This document shows, piece after piece, positions 1 to 7,070 of a stretch of DNA of 21,229 bases. The stretch is from positions 1-21,229 of the IMG/VR virus record IMGVR_UViG_3300030098_002878. One strand, 5' to 3'. The notes below the pieces were generated by a model. That model did no database searches. It had not been told where the DNA came from and saw nothing but the letters and a program-made list of their open reading frames with translations. Numbering within the stretch: position 1 is the first letter of the stretch; the number at the start of each line of letters is the position of its first letter. The position numbers were made by a program, and so were the translations under genes. The DNA comes from a virus.

Positions 1-270
1 TCCTAATTCTAATAAACCATTTGGAATTTTTACATTTGAATTTGTGGTATCTACTATAAATACATCACCAGCATCTCCATTTTTTCTAACCAGTAGTGCT
101 TCTGTATTGGTTACATCTATTACTTGCGTGCCTTGTACTATCTCATCGAAACTGAGTGAACCACCGCCATCAACCTGGAGATCTCCTTCTACTACCAATG
201 ATCCTGTTATCGTACCGCCAGATGATATTTGTGCGGATGTTGTGCTAACTAAATTTTTAAATGATGCCAT
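1..270 (-). CDS. Tail-fibre-like virion protein, N-terminal part
   Basis: An open frame without stops runs from an ATG at 268-270 to the window edge, giving 90 codons, so the gene is cut at its 3' end. The protein starts MASFKNLVS and continues with a Gly/Ser/Thr-rich stretch (TITGSLVVEGDLQVDG) and then a segment ending near FIVDTTNSNVKIPNG. This low-complexity, beta-rich start is typical of tail-fibre or appendage proteins of marine phages; that is recollection of the family, not a search result. It begins 9 nt after the stop of the upstream gene at 280, as the next gene of the late block. The exact function (fibre, chaperone-linked appendage, or other tail part) cannot be set from the N-terminus alone. 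Confidence 0.7.
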   Translation of the reverse strand, partial: MASFKNLVSTTSAQISSGGTITGSLVVEGDLQVDGGGSLSFDEIVQGTQVIDVTNTEALLVRKNGDAGDVFIVDTTNSNVKIPNGLLELG

Positions 271-279
271 GCTATGCTC

Positions 280-612
280 CTATGCTAAGACAATTCGTAC
301 TGTCGAGGTTGCACCTTTACCAAGTAAGTGCAGGTATACCGCTGATCCAATACCTTGTGGTACTGCTAATTCATAAATGGTATCACCACCTGAAAGATAC
401 AAACTATTGGATGCGCTAATCATGTCACTTGAGGATGAACTAAAACCATAATATACATCGCTGCTAGGTTGTAATATGATTGTATGAACCGCAGTTACAT
501 TTAAATTATATTCTGTGCCTGTGGCTACGCTTTGTGCGGATTGTACTGAATGCTGTGCAGAGCTAGACATATTCAGTGATTCAACCACTGAATGTTTGGA
601 TAGATCAGCCAT
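280..612 (-). CDS. Hypothetical virion-associated protein, 110 aa
   Basis: The 110-aa protein has a Ser/Ala-rich N-terminus followed by alternating hydrophobic and polar residues (YNLNVTAVHTIILQP, then AVPQGIGSAVYLHLLGKG and a C-terminus in VRIVLA). It has no Cys, signal peptide or membrane segment. The pattern suggests an all-beta structural protein such as a decoration, neck or fibre-base protein. It lies between the capsid genes and a tail-fibre-like gene in the late block, which supports a virion role. The ATG is preceded by a purine-rich AAAAGGAGAAAAAAG ribosome site. I recognise no named family, so the function is inferred from context only. Confidence 0.75.
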   Translation of the reverse strand: MADLSKHSVVESLNMSSSAQHSVQSAQSVATGTEYNLNVTAVHTIILQPSSDVYYGFSSSSSDMISASNSLYLSGGDTIYELAVPQGIGSAVYLHLLGKGATSTVRIVLA

Positions 613-664
613 CTTTTTTCTCCTTTTCTAATGCCTTACCGAGCTTGGCTGCTCTCATGGGCAT
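605..664 (-). CDS. Possible 19-aa basic peptide overlapping the next gene
   Basis: A short frame MPMRAAKLGKALEKEKKDG begins at ATG 662-664 and stops with TGA at 605-607, overlapping the start of the 280-612 gene by 8 nt. It lies in the same frame as the zinc-ribbon gene upstream, separated from that gene's TAA (671-673) by only two codons. It could be a leader peptide coupled to the next gene, a read-through extension of the zinc-ribbon protein, or chance. No ribosome site is obvious. Low confidence. Confidence 0.25.
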   Translation of the reverse strand: MPMRAAKLGKALEKEKKDG

Positions 665-670
665 TTTGGT

Positions 671-856
671 TTAATCTATGATGCCTTGACTTCTTAGACT
701 GGCATCTGAAATTGTTTTACTGTGAATCATTGGACTTGCAATTAACTTGCGAAATTTAAATGATCCGCATTTTGGGCAACGTATTTTATCATCTTTGGAC
801 CATAACTGTTCCCACTTATAGTTGCAACGATGACATAAAAAATCGTTTGTTTTCAT
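671..856 (-). CDS. Small zinc-ribbon protein (FmdB-like), 61 aa
   Basis: The protein carries two CxxC knuckles: C8-x-x-C11 (LCHRC) and C27-x-x-C30 (IRCPKCG), spaced as in FmdB-type and other phage zinc ribbons. The remaining 30 residues are polar with no recognisable domain. Zinc ribbons of this size are common next to capsid genes in tailed phages, and their role is unclear (regulator or virion part). The start is an ATGA overlap with the stop of the upstream gene (853-856), suggesting translational coupling. The metal-binding fold is well supported by the Cys pattern; the function is not known. Confidence 0.75.
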   Translation of the reverse strand: MKTNDFLCHRCNYKWEQLWSKDDKIRCPKCGSFKFRKLIASPMIHSKTISDASLRSQGIID

Positions 857-1014
857 TTCTTTTTCTTTAATGAAAGTTTTCTTTTAGGCTTCTTTACTTC
901 GCCTTTTTCGTTACATGGCTCATAGCCTTTTTTAATAAAACTATCAATAGTTTCTTTGCTTATGGTATCTAGTTTTCCAAAAACCGAACCATCTTTTCTT
1001 TTAAAATATTTCAT
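853..1014 (-). CDS. Small lysine-rich protein downstream of capsid gene, 53 aa
   Basis: I place the start at ATG 1012-1014 (MKYFKRKDGSVFGKL), which has an AGGAGA ribosome site four bases upstream. A longer frame from 1068 would run through a perfect hairpin and has no ribosome site. The protein ends in a strongly basic tail (KKPKRKLSLKKKK). The first half resembles short phage proteins with a YFKRKDGSVF-type motif, of unknown function. The basic tail could bind nucleic acid or an acidic virion surface. The gene ends in an ATGA overlap with the zinc-ribbon gene. Confidence 0.7.
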   Translation of the reverse strand: MKYFKRKDGSVFGKLDTISKETIDSFIKKGYEPCNEKGEVKKPKRKLSLKKKK

Positions 1015-1031
1015 GTTTTCTCCTATGAACA

Positions 1032-1055
1032 TGGGTGGGCAAAATTGCCCACCCA
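1032..1055 (-). terminator. Strong hairpin between major capsid gene and next gene
   Basis: An 11-bp perfect inverted repeat (arms 1032-1042 and 1045-1055, GC-rich outer part TGGGTGGGC) lies 26 nt after the capsid stop and 18 nt before the next start. No U-run follows it on either strand, so it is not a classic intrinsic terminator. An attenuator, a processing site or a 3' stabiliser of the abundant capsid mRNA is more likely. Confidence 0.45.
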
Positions 1056-1080
1056 CATTATTCATCATCTTTATATACTA

Positions 1081-1953
1081 TTAAGATGGATTGTTGAAGT
1101 TAACAACTCCAAGTGATGTACTAGAAGCACCATGTGACAAAGATGCGCCAAACAAAATGTCGGCAACCACGCTTGTCGATAAGTGATCTATATCATATGC
1201 TGACTGCACCCTGGGTGCGATCTGCATTGCCATGTACACTGATTCTTTCTTGAATACAGTCGCAGTTTCATCACCAGTACCGCCATCATCATCCCAATCA
1301 GTTGAGATGTATGTTGGCATACCATAAATGAAGCCTACGCCACCAGAGACATTAGGATTCTGATCGTCACCTCTACGAGATGAATCATAAAAATCCTGCA
1401 AACTCAAGAGGTACATGTACGCAGCAGGTGATGCATATAAGAATGTTTCACCATCAGCGTAATCGTGACCTGCGTCTAATAACTTCTGTAAACCTTCACG
1501 TAGCTTTGCAGAGGTTACTTGGTTATCTGTTCCAAGAGTTACATCATTACCACTCGCAGATTGAAGTACATCCACTGCCAAGTAGTTTTCAACCTTTTTA
1601 GCTAATGCATAACCCATAGACTGAGCATATGCACCAAAAAGGTTTGCACTTTCCTGAACGCGGACTATATCTTCTATTCTCTTCGCTTCATAATGATGTT
1701 GATCAACACTAATAGTGACTTCACCATCTGTGTTGTTTGTGTAAGTTACCGCAGTTCCTGCGGATTTTGCGGCGGCAGTCTCCTCTGTTACCTTTGGTAT
1801 ATGAAGTGTATCTCCAGAAGGTAATTCGGATGAAAAGTCCATCACCTGATTACGCAACTCGAACTTACGTTCTGCATAGTCCAGGATTGCGTCTCGCCAT
1901 AATTCAGGGATGAACTTAGCCGCGGTGGTAGTTGTTACGTTACCATCAGCCAT
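1081..1953 (-). CDS. Major capsid protein
   Basis: The 290-aa protein follows a coiled-coil scaffold gene and portal, the standard place for the main head protein. It starts MADGNVTTTTAAKFIPELW and continues with an RNQVMDF segment and a strand LHIPKV. A central EAKRIEDIVRVQE helix precedes a long stretch ending in VYMAMQIAPRVQSAYD and a glycine/serine-rich C-terminus. This layout (N-arm, long helix, P- and A-like domains) fits HK97-fold capsids of the size seen in small-genome podo- and siphoviruses; the family match is by recollection. The start is preceded by AAAAGGATATAATC, a good ribosome site. No protease gene is present next to it, so if maturation cleavage occurs its agent is elsewhere. 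Confidence 0.88.
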   Translation of the reverse strand: MADGNVTTTTAAKFIPELWRDAILDYAERKFELRNQVMDFSSELPSGDTLHIPKVTEETAAAKSAGTAVTYTNNTDGEVTISVDQHHYEAKRIEDIVRVQESANLFGAYAQSMGYALAKKVENYLAVDVLQSASGNDVTLGTDNQVTSAKLREGLQKLLDAGHDYADGETFLYASPAAYMYLLSLQDFYDSSRRGDDQNPNVSGGVGFIYGMPTYISTDWDDDGGTGDETATVFKKESVYMAMQIAPRVQSAYDIDHLSTSVVADILFGASLSHGASSTSLGVVNFNNPS

Positions 1954-1971
1954 GATTATATCCTTTTACTG

Positions 1972-2514
1972 TTATTTGCGTTTATAGGAATCTAATATAT
2001 TGCTCCAATTCATACGCCTGTCCTCGTCTTTAATCTTCCTTAATTCAACATTGCTATCATTGACTGGCTTAGATGGAGCATTAGAAACACTAACGCGTTG
2101 TGTTTTTAGTTTTTTTACTATAGCACGCAATGCTTCCAGAGGTAACTCTCCGAATGTGGCATGCTCTTCTTCTGGTATCTCCATTAACAACTCAGCACGA
2201 AGCATTGCTTCTTGCTTCTTTGCAGCTTCAACAATGGGTTCAAGTTCCGCTAACTTTGCTGCGCGTTCCTCGGCAAGTAATTTCCATTGCTCTTGCTCTT
2301 CCATTTGAGATACACGAGAATCCTCGATTTCTTTGCGTAATTCTGCAAGTTCCAGCTCACTTTTTTGTGCGCGAGCGCGGTATTTCTTGCTTTCCGCGAT
2401 AAGATTGCCAACTTCGAGTTGCGGTTGGCTTTCTTCTTCTTTTTTTTCTGGTTCTACAGACTCAACTGTAGGTTCAGGCACTGGCTGTGCAACTTCGTTT
2501 TGTTCTTCGGACAT
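1972..2514 (-). CDS. Head scaffolding protein
   Basis: The 180-aa protein is highly charged. An acidic Pro/Glu-rich N-terminus (VPEPTVESVEPEKKEEE) is followed by a long heptad-like helix with KSELELAELRKEIED and EQEQWKLLAEERAAKLAELE, and a short basic C-terminus ending in DSYKRK. This is the usual build of internal scaffolds, whose C-terminal helix-turn-helix binds the coat. It lies 18 nt upstream of the major capsid gene, the classical order. The start has GGAGTG eight to nine bases upstream. Sequence identity between scaffolds is low, so the call rests on composition, coiled coil and position. Confidence 0.82.
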   Translation of the reverse strand: MSEEQNEVAQPVPEPTVESVEPEKKEEESQPQLEVGNLIAESKKYRARAQKSELELAELRKEIEDSRVSQMEEQEQWKLLAEERAAKLAELEPIVEAAKKQEAMLRAELLMEIPEEEHATFGELPLEALRAIVKKLKTQRVSVSNAPSKPVNDSNVELRKIKDEDRRMNWSNILDSYKRK

Positions 2515-2524
2515 ACTGTCACTC

Positions 2525-2989
2525 CTATATGTTTAACTTTACGTGTGTCTTGCTCATACGTGATAGGTTCTTGCCAATTGTATTGGCGAAGTCTTTTACG
2601 ACACCTTCTTCAACATCGTCACCCAATTGTTGATTTTCAGCTATGGAACGTTTTGGTAGATTTTTTTCTGGTACACCAGTGCTGTGTTCCATCATTTTTG
2701 TTCCTTGCTTATTTTTCTTGATGCCGTACAAATATTGTATTTCTTGATTTTTTTTAACTTTGGTGCGTTGTACATTGAATGCATTTAGCATTTTACCAGA
2801 TAGTTTTAAGTTTACATCACCTCTAGATACACCTTTGCGCTTTGCATACGCAGGTGAATACTGTTCAAATTTCTTACCTTTAAAATCTTTTCCATCTAAA
2901 ATCTGTTTCTTATGCCTTCTAACAGTATTCTGCGCCATTTTCTTCACATCAGATTCGTTAAACTTCAATATGTCTTGCAGTTTAAACAT
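2525..2989 (-). CDS. Mu gpG-like virion morphogenesis / tail completion protein
   Basis: The 154-aa basic protein has the pattern of the phage virion morphogenesis family (Mu gpG, P2 gpS): a helix with NTVRRHKKQI, then FKGKKFEQYSPAYAKRKG, then a conserved-type LKLSGKMLNAF motif. A later acidic HSTGVPEKNLPKRS segment matches the family's FG(T/A)..(I)P.R(P)F region only loosely. Proteins of this type act at the head-tail joining step. It sits between the minor head gene (8-nt overlap at 2982-2989) and the scaffold gene. I am fairly sure of the family and less sure of the exact step. Confidence 0.65.
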   Translation of the reverse strand: MFKLQDILKFNESDVKKMAQNTVRRHKKQILDGKDFKGKKFEQYSPAYAKRKGVSRGDVNLKLSGKMLNAFNVQRTKVKKNQEIQYLYGIKKNKQGTKMMEHSTGVPEKNLPKRSIAENQQLGDDVEEGVVKDFANTIGKNLSRMSKTHVKLNI

Positions 2990-3653
2990 CTACAGGACTC
3001 CAGTAATGTCTGCAATTTACTCCACCGCCATGCTCATATGCATCTGGCTTCACTTGTCGTATTTCAGATTTCGTTAATGGTCCACTAGCTAAAAATGTTC
3101 TGCATATTGGTCTAGTTTTTTCATCATCTGGTCCAATATATTCATATTCAGTATCTTCTGGTAAACCCATAGCCATTGTAGCTATCACAGAACGCCTGTA
3201 ATCGCCTAGTAGCGTACCGATTATGTTCTCAGACCGAGGTACATTCGCCTTAATTGAATTACGCATTAAATCTTTTAATTGTTCACCACGTAAACCACTA
3301 GAAAGACCTGAAACCATTGCATTCTGCATTGAGTTAAACACCTGCCTACTAACTCCTTCTATGCCTTGCCTTGATAAATTTTGGATAGCCAAGAGTTGTG
3401 TTTCGCTTGGATTCCCAAAAAACGGCAAATCAGTAAGAATATCTTCTGTTGTAGCCATAAAGGAGTTGATTGCGGTAGAAAAGCGTAGCTCTTCAATAAA
3501 ATAGGACGAAAAATCAATTGCAGCGACAATACCCAATATTTCCGCTGTAGAGACACCTTCTTCCTCAAGGTTTTCCACATCCTCTGTAAATCCAGTGATG
3601 CTATCATCGATACTGCTTTCATACGAGTTAACTGCTTGGTCTATTGTTGGCAT
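2982..3653 (-). CDS. Minor head protein, Mu gpF / SPP1 gp7-like
   Basis: The 223-aa protein has a helical N-terminal two-thirds and a C-terminal module with EYEYIGPDDEKTRPICRTF followed by a Cys/His cluster (GGGVNCRHYWSP). This C-terminal signature (TRPxC, then GGxxNCRH) is that of the phage head morphogenesis family (Mu F-like, PF04233), whose members bind the portal and are ejected or aid DNA entry. The start overlaps the portal gene by 26 nt, a common arrangement. No ribosome site is obvious, so translational coupling to the portal is likely. The assignment is good at family level. Confidence 0.8.
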   Translation of the reverse strand: MPTIDQAVNSYESSIDDSITGFTEDVENLEEEGVSTAEILGIVAAIDFSSYFIEELRFSTAINSFMATTEDILTDLPFFGNPSETQLLAIQNLSRQGIEGVSRQVFNSMQNAMVSGLSSGLRGEQLKDLMRNSIKANVPRSENIIGTLLGDYRRSVIATMAMGLPEDTEYEYIGPDDEKTRPICRTFLASGPLTKSEIRQVKPDAYEHGGGVNCRHYWSPVDV

Positions 3654-4989
3654 TTAAGATATTGAGTAGTCTATTTTGTGGTGCAGGTTCTTGTGCTTCA
3701 GCTTGTTGTTCTTCAAATTTAGCTATATCATCTGGTCCTGCATCTGGGTTGTGATATTGAAACCAGTCAATAGGCTGTGCTAAATTACGATCAAAACGCC
3801 AACTCCATAGCATAATCTCTGCTTCTGGTGTTAATGCGTAGTTTGGTTCTAAGAAGTCAACACTATATTCGTCACCTACGTTAATATTTGCTTCTACTTC
3901 TAAAATCTTTTTGTCTACCTTATATCTGCGCTGCTCCCAAGGACGCCATGTGTCCTCAGTCATTGCGCTGCGCTCATCCATGTTTTCCATTTCAATAATA
4001 GATAAACTAGCTGCGCTGGGTGCGTTGCCTGAGTCATCTCTGGCGTATTTTGCACGAATGTGATTGTTATTTAATGTGGTTTCCACTAGAAATCTTGTGG
4101 AATCTATAATTTGATTTAAATTACCACCGCTAGATGTAACACCAAAATTACTTTGCTCTGGAAGATACAAAATTTTATCAGTGCCAATCGTGATACGACT
4201 TGGATCATCTACACCAGTAATAAATTTAATACCCAAACATCCATAGCGAATAGCTAGGTTTAATTCTAGTAGTGCAACATTGACTGCTAAATCTGTTTTG
4301 ACTACATCCAGTGCGTTGCCTACGTGGTAATCTCTGATCGGTGGATAGCGATGGCAAAACGTTACTGGAAGGACTCCATATGGATTTATATCGTTTTCGT
4401 TCACACTCATCACTTTGCCTTCTTCATCGACTAAGAAATGCCTTCCTGGTACACCATATCTTTCCTCAGTCCATACTGCGTTGACCACATCCGAAGATCT
4501 GGCGTTGCCTTGATTTTCGATTGGGTACATAACGCCAATAGGCTTCTCTCTGCTATCTCCAGCTAAGAAAAGCGGTGTAAAATGAGATAATATCTCGTAT
4601 TCTATCTTTTGATCTACTTCGTTCCACTTACTCCTAAATGCCATATTACCCAAAAGAAACGTTAAACGCTCCAAGATCCTGCGCTGTGCGTTCAGGCCAT
4701 GCTTGTCAATTGCATTCATATACAATTCACTTGCTCTCATGCGCGGTGGACGTTTATAGGTCATACTGCGCAGGCTGCAAACTCGGCGTGTTAAATTATT
4801 CTCTGGAATGACTGTCTGGCGCAGGGTTTCTGGACCAAAATAGTCACTCACGTAGTGTTCTAGGTTGATGCCTTCGTAGAAGTCCATCAAATAGTCACGC
4901 TCGCGAGTGCGCTCATCCTCGATATATTTTAACTGCTCTTGTAATGCGCTTACTAATGCGCCTTCTGATTGATCTTGGATAATTAGCAT
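3628..4989 (-). CDS. Portal protein
   Basis: The 453-aa protein lies between the large terminase and the minor head gene, the conserved place for the portal. Visible parts include an N-terminal helix (QLKYIEDERTRERDYLMDFYEG), a central beta-rich region with HFLVDEEGKVMSVNENDINPYG and LPVTFCHRYPP, and a long hydrophobic helix (NVALLELNLAIRYG). The C-terminal region is Pro/Gln-rich and polar. The size fits the SPP1 gp6 / Mu gp29-type portals (400-550 aa). The start has AAAGGTAG upstream and lies 13 nt after the terminase stop. The portal forms the dodecameric ring through which DNA is packaged. Confidence 0.82.
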   Translation of the reverse strand: MLIIQDQSEGALVSALQEQLKYIEDERTRERDYLMDFYEGINLEHYVSDYFGPETLRQTVIPENNLTRRVCSLRSMTYKRPPRMRASELYMNAIDKHGLNAQRRILERLTFLLGNMAFRSKWNEVDQKIEYEILSHFTPLFLAGDSREKPIGVMYPIENQGNARSSDVVNAVWTEERYGVPGRHFLVDEEGKVMSVNENDINPYGVLPVTFCHRYPPIRDYHVGNALDVVKTDLAVNVALLELNLAIRYGCLGIKFITGVDDPSRITIGTDKILYLPEQSNFGVTSSGGNLNQIIDSTRFLVETTLNNNHIRAKYARDDSGNAPSAASLSIIEMENMDERSAMTEDTWRPWEQRRYKVDKKILEVEANINVGDEYSVDFLEPNYALTPEAEIMLWSWRFDRNLAQPIDWFQYHNPDAGPDDIAKFEEQQAEAQEPAPQNRLLNILNANNRPSS

Positions 4990-5002
4990 ATTCTATCTAC
5001 CT

Positions 5003-5962
5003 TTAAAAGAAATCGATGACACCAGCGTGTCGGTTTTTCATTGGGAACAAATTAGTAAGTAAAAATCTAAGTGCATCGCAGTGATGGTCAAACTTACCAT
5101 CCTTTTTAGGTTCGTGGCGCAGTGTTTGATCTTCACGATGCTCTGGATAATGATAATTTTCGTATGATTCGATACTTGCCTTACACTTAGGATCAATAAA
5201 AAAGTGAGGATCACCATTGGCATCCTCAAACCACCTGCGTACATGCGATACTCCAGACACTACATTTCTGGTTACTGCATCACGTTTTATCTTGACGTTT
5301 AGGCCATGTTGCTTAAAAACGGCTATATCACTAATTCCTGACTGCAAATTTGTGCCAGATCCTGCTGGATCGCCCCATATACCAGTAAATTCGTAGCCAA
5401 GTGAGTTAATTTTACGTGCAAACTCCTCTGTACGCGTGTTTTGCAGGTTGACTTCGTCAATTTGGTGTACTTCAGCAAAGTTTTTCTCACGCTTATGCAA
5501 CTGCACGATAATTGCTGCGCTGTGACGATAGCCAAAATCTATACCCATATATACAGGCTTCGATGGATCGTAGGTTACATCCTCACGTATCTGCCTTTCT
5601 CTATCTAGTGGATATACCTTGCCCTGGTAAGACTGAAACTCGCAAAGAAACTCCTGCCTGTAGGTTTCTTTCGTGAGTGTGCGTTTGAGTTCCTCTACAT
5701 CATCTTTAAAATATGGAGATACTGTAGATGGAAATCGCCATGATTCCCAGTCAGGAAACTCAGGATTCTTACCAAAATCTTTGTAGAGCTTGTGCAGGTA
5801 GTTGAATCCGCGCGGTGTACTAATAAATAAACACCAACCTTGACGATCTGCTAGTGTAGGTCTTAAATACATCTCGTATGTATTGCGTGGGATAAGTGCT
5901 GCTTCATCTATTATTAAGTAATCAATGCTCTGTATATTCTGATTGACCTTTCGGTCAACCAT
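5003..5962 (-). CDS. terL: Terminase large subunit, Walker B and nuclease part
   Basis: This 319-aa frame holds the second half of a packaging ATPase-nuclease. It has Walker B (IDYLIIDEAA, about residues 13-21), coupling motif (FISTPRG, 46-52), and an RNase H-like nuclease with Asp142 (MGIDFGYR), Asp198 (WGDPAGSG) and Asp292/Asp296 (FDHHCDALRF). Walker A is missing because it lies in the adjacent frame (5955-6344). The ATG at 5960-5962 has AGGAG directly abutting it, too close for normal initiation. It probably is not a separate protein but the +1-frame continuation of the upstream frame. It is followed 13 nt later by the portal gene. Confidence 0.85.
   Translation of the reverse strand: MVDRKVNQNIQSIDYLIIDEAALIPRNTYEMYLRPTLADRQGWCLFISTPRGFNYLHKLYKDFGKNPEFPDWESWRFPSTVSPYFKDDVEELKRTLTKETYRQEFLCEFQSYQGKVYPLDRERQIREDVTYDPSKPVYMGIDFGYRHSAAIIVQLHKREKNFAEVHQIDEVNLQNTRTEEFARKINSLGYEFTGIWGDPAGSGTNLQSGISDIAVFKQHGLNVKIKRDAVTRNVVSGVSHVRRWFEDANGDPHFFIDPKCKASIESYENYHYPEHREDQTLRHEPKKDGKFDHHCDALRFLLTNLFPMKNRHAGVIDFF
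5940..5961 (-). promoter_or_regulatory. Hairpin containing the UGA that splits terL; possible recoding site
   Basis: On the coding strand a 9-bp stem (TGGTTGACC / GGTCAATCA, one G-U pair) closes a GAAA tetraloop. The 5' arm contains the UGA (5955-5957) that ends the N-terminal frame. An AGGAG element (5963-5967) lies two bases before the last sense codon GGT, and UGA is followed by C. SD-like element, P-site codon and UGA-C resemble the prfB +1 frameshift cassette. The GGU codon itself is not a classical slippery codon. A sequencing indel is the main alternative. Confidence 0.5.
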
Positions 5963-6344
5963 CTCCTATCAAACTGTCGACTGCGTCAGCCGATTTTACA
6001 ACTATTTCACTATTTAAGCCTGCGAGCTTCATATAGTATAAATCGCCAGAAATCTCTTTCTTGCTTTCCAATGGCAGTTTTAGTTCTGTCATTACAATAC
6101 GCTTTACCTCACGTGCAATCTTATTTGCCAGTGAGTAGTTTGGTCCTACAATCCAACCACGTGTGTTGGGTGTGAGCAGCCAAGGCATGATCTCATGCGC
6201 TGCCATGTAGGATTTTCCACTACGTCTGCCCATTAAGCAGACGCGATACCTAGCTTTACTGTTATGAACGGCCAACTGCTGTGGAGTCGGTTGGTATCCC
6301 AAAATCCTCCATAGCTTTTGCTTGTTCAGTATTGACTTTATCAA
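5955..6344 (-). CDS. terL: Terminase large subunit, Walker A part
   Basis: This 129-aa frame is the N-terminal ATPase half: a TPxQ-like adenine-binding motif (YQPTPQQLAVHNS, about 17-29), Walker A (GRRSGKS, 39-45) and a first strand region ending VVKSADAVDSLIGDG. It then meets UGA at 5955-5957, exactly where Walker B should follow. The start shown is a TTG with GAGG nine bases upstream. A second TTG at 6300-6302 with GGAGG three bases upstream would shorten the protein by 14 residues. It overlaps TerS. With the downstream +1 frame the product would be about 450 aa, a normal TerL length. Confidence 0.82.
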   Translation of the reverse strand: MIKSILNKQKLWRILGYQPTPQQLAVHNSKARYRVCLMGRRSGKSYMAAHEIMPWLLTPNTRGWIVGPNYSLANKIAREVKRIVMTELKLPLESKKEISGDLYYMKLAGLNSEIVVKSADAVDSLIGDG

Positions 6345-6669
6345 TCGGATTATCCTCGAAACCGCACTCTTTTAGCACTGTTTCTAAATTACCTGTCATG
6401 TCTACAGCGGTTTTATCTGTCATGCCAAGATAATTCTTGGCCATGAAGATCTGCATAGCAATTGAGTTGTTTTCCATTGCGCTAACCCACATGGATCTGC
6501 GCAGTTTGAACTTCATCTCTTCTTTACCAGCTTCTACCTTTGCTTTGAAGTGTTTGCGTATTGTACCTTCGGACACTTCAAAGTATTTGCCGATTTCGAT
6601 GTAGTTGCAGCCAAAACTAGCAAGCATTTTTACCTTTTCAGGATCTATTTTCTTTGTTTTCTTATCCAT
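6262..6669 (-). CDS. terS: Terminase small subunit-like DNA-binding protein
   Basis: The 135-aa protein has an N-terminal helix-turn-helix (MLASFGCNYIEIGKYFEVSE then TIRKHF, about residues 14-40). It continues with a helical segment (MKFKLRRSMWVSAMENN, AMQIFMAKNYLGM) typical of TerS oligomerisation regions, and a polar tail. TerS proteins bind the packaging site and stimulate TerL. The gene lies directly upstream of, and overlaps, the large terminase, the usual order. The start ATG has AAGGAAG immediately before it and overlaps the preceding gene by 8 nt. The HTH and the position agree. Confidence 0.78.
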   Translation of the reverse strand: MDKKTKKIDPEKVKMLASFGCNYIEIGKYFEVSEGTIRKHFKAKVEAGKEEMKFKLRRSMWVSAMENNSIAMQIFMAKNYLGMTDKTAVDMTGNLETVLKECGFEDNPIDKVNTEQAKAMEDFGIPTDSTAVGRS

Positions 6670-6994
6670 CTTCCTTATTAGAGCTTTCGATGACAGCTTT
6701 TATTTTAATTAACGTCCTGCGCCAATATTCTTTGACTGAGGACTCGGTTATTTCCATTTCCTGCGCAATATCTACAAATGCATGGCCACGAATACGTTCT
6801 TTAAACACTCGTAACTCCTGTGGAGACATACGATCGTAGAACTGGTGTGCTGCGAGTTGTAGGTGGCGCAGGGATGGTTCGATCAAACCACTTCGGAAAA
6901 CTAGAATCATTGTGTGGTAGCGATCTGCGCGGTCGATAGCATGAAGCCACTTGTCAGTGTTGTCATCTGTTAGGTTACTCCAGACTTCTTCCAT
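6662..6994 (-). CDS. Sigma-70 region 4-like / LuxR-type HTH regulator, 110 aa
   Basis: The C-terminal half reads MSPQELRVFKERIRG-HAFVDIAQEMEITESSVKEYWRRTLIKI. This matches the sigma region 4 / GerE pattern in which (S/T)PxExxVF leads into a HTH and a recognition helix. The N-terminal half is helical and unassigned, and no sigma region 2 is visible. Phage proteins of this build (ArpU-like and similar) control late transcription; here it is the first gene of the late block and could activate it. The start ATG is 12 nt from the long divergent control region and lacks a clear ribosome site. It could instead be part of the packaging complex. Confidence 0.65.
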   Translation of the reverse strand: MEEVWSNLTDDNTDKWLHAIDRADRYHTMILVFRSGLIEPSLRHLQLAAHQFYDRMSPQELRVFKERIRGHAFVDIAQEMEITESSVKEYWRRTLIKIKAVIESSNKEDG

Positions 6995-7070
6995 AGTGGA
7001 ATTTACGCAGGGGTGTTGACAAAAACGAAGAGGAAAATTTTAAGACGCGGTAAGTGGCATTTTGGGTGGT

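Noticed and set aside
2365-2721. 118-codon plus-strand frame
   Set aside because: It lies antisense to the scaffold and gpG-like genes, with low-complexity Phe-rich and Leu-rich sequence and no ribosome site.
5927-5957. Intein or self-splicing intron in terL
   Set aside because: Thirty-one bases are far too short for either, and no ribozyme or endonuclease is present.
5955-5962. Matched-codon bypass (GGT to GGT) in terL, as in T4 gene 60
   Set aside because: The only nearby downstream GGT in register lies 9 nt after the first and keeps the same frame, which soon meets another TGA, so this landing would not help.
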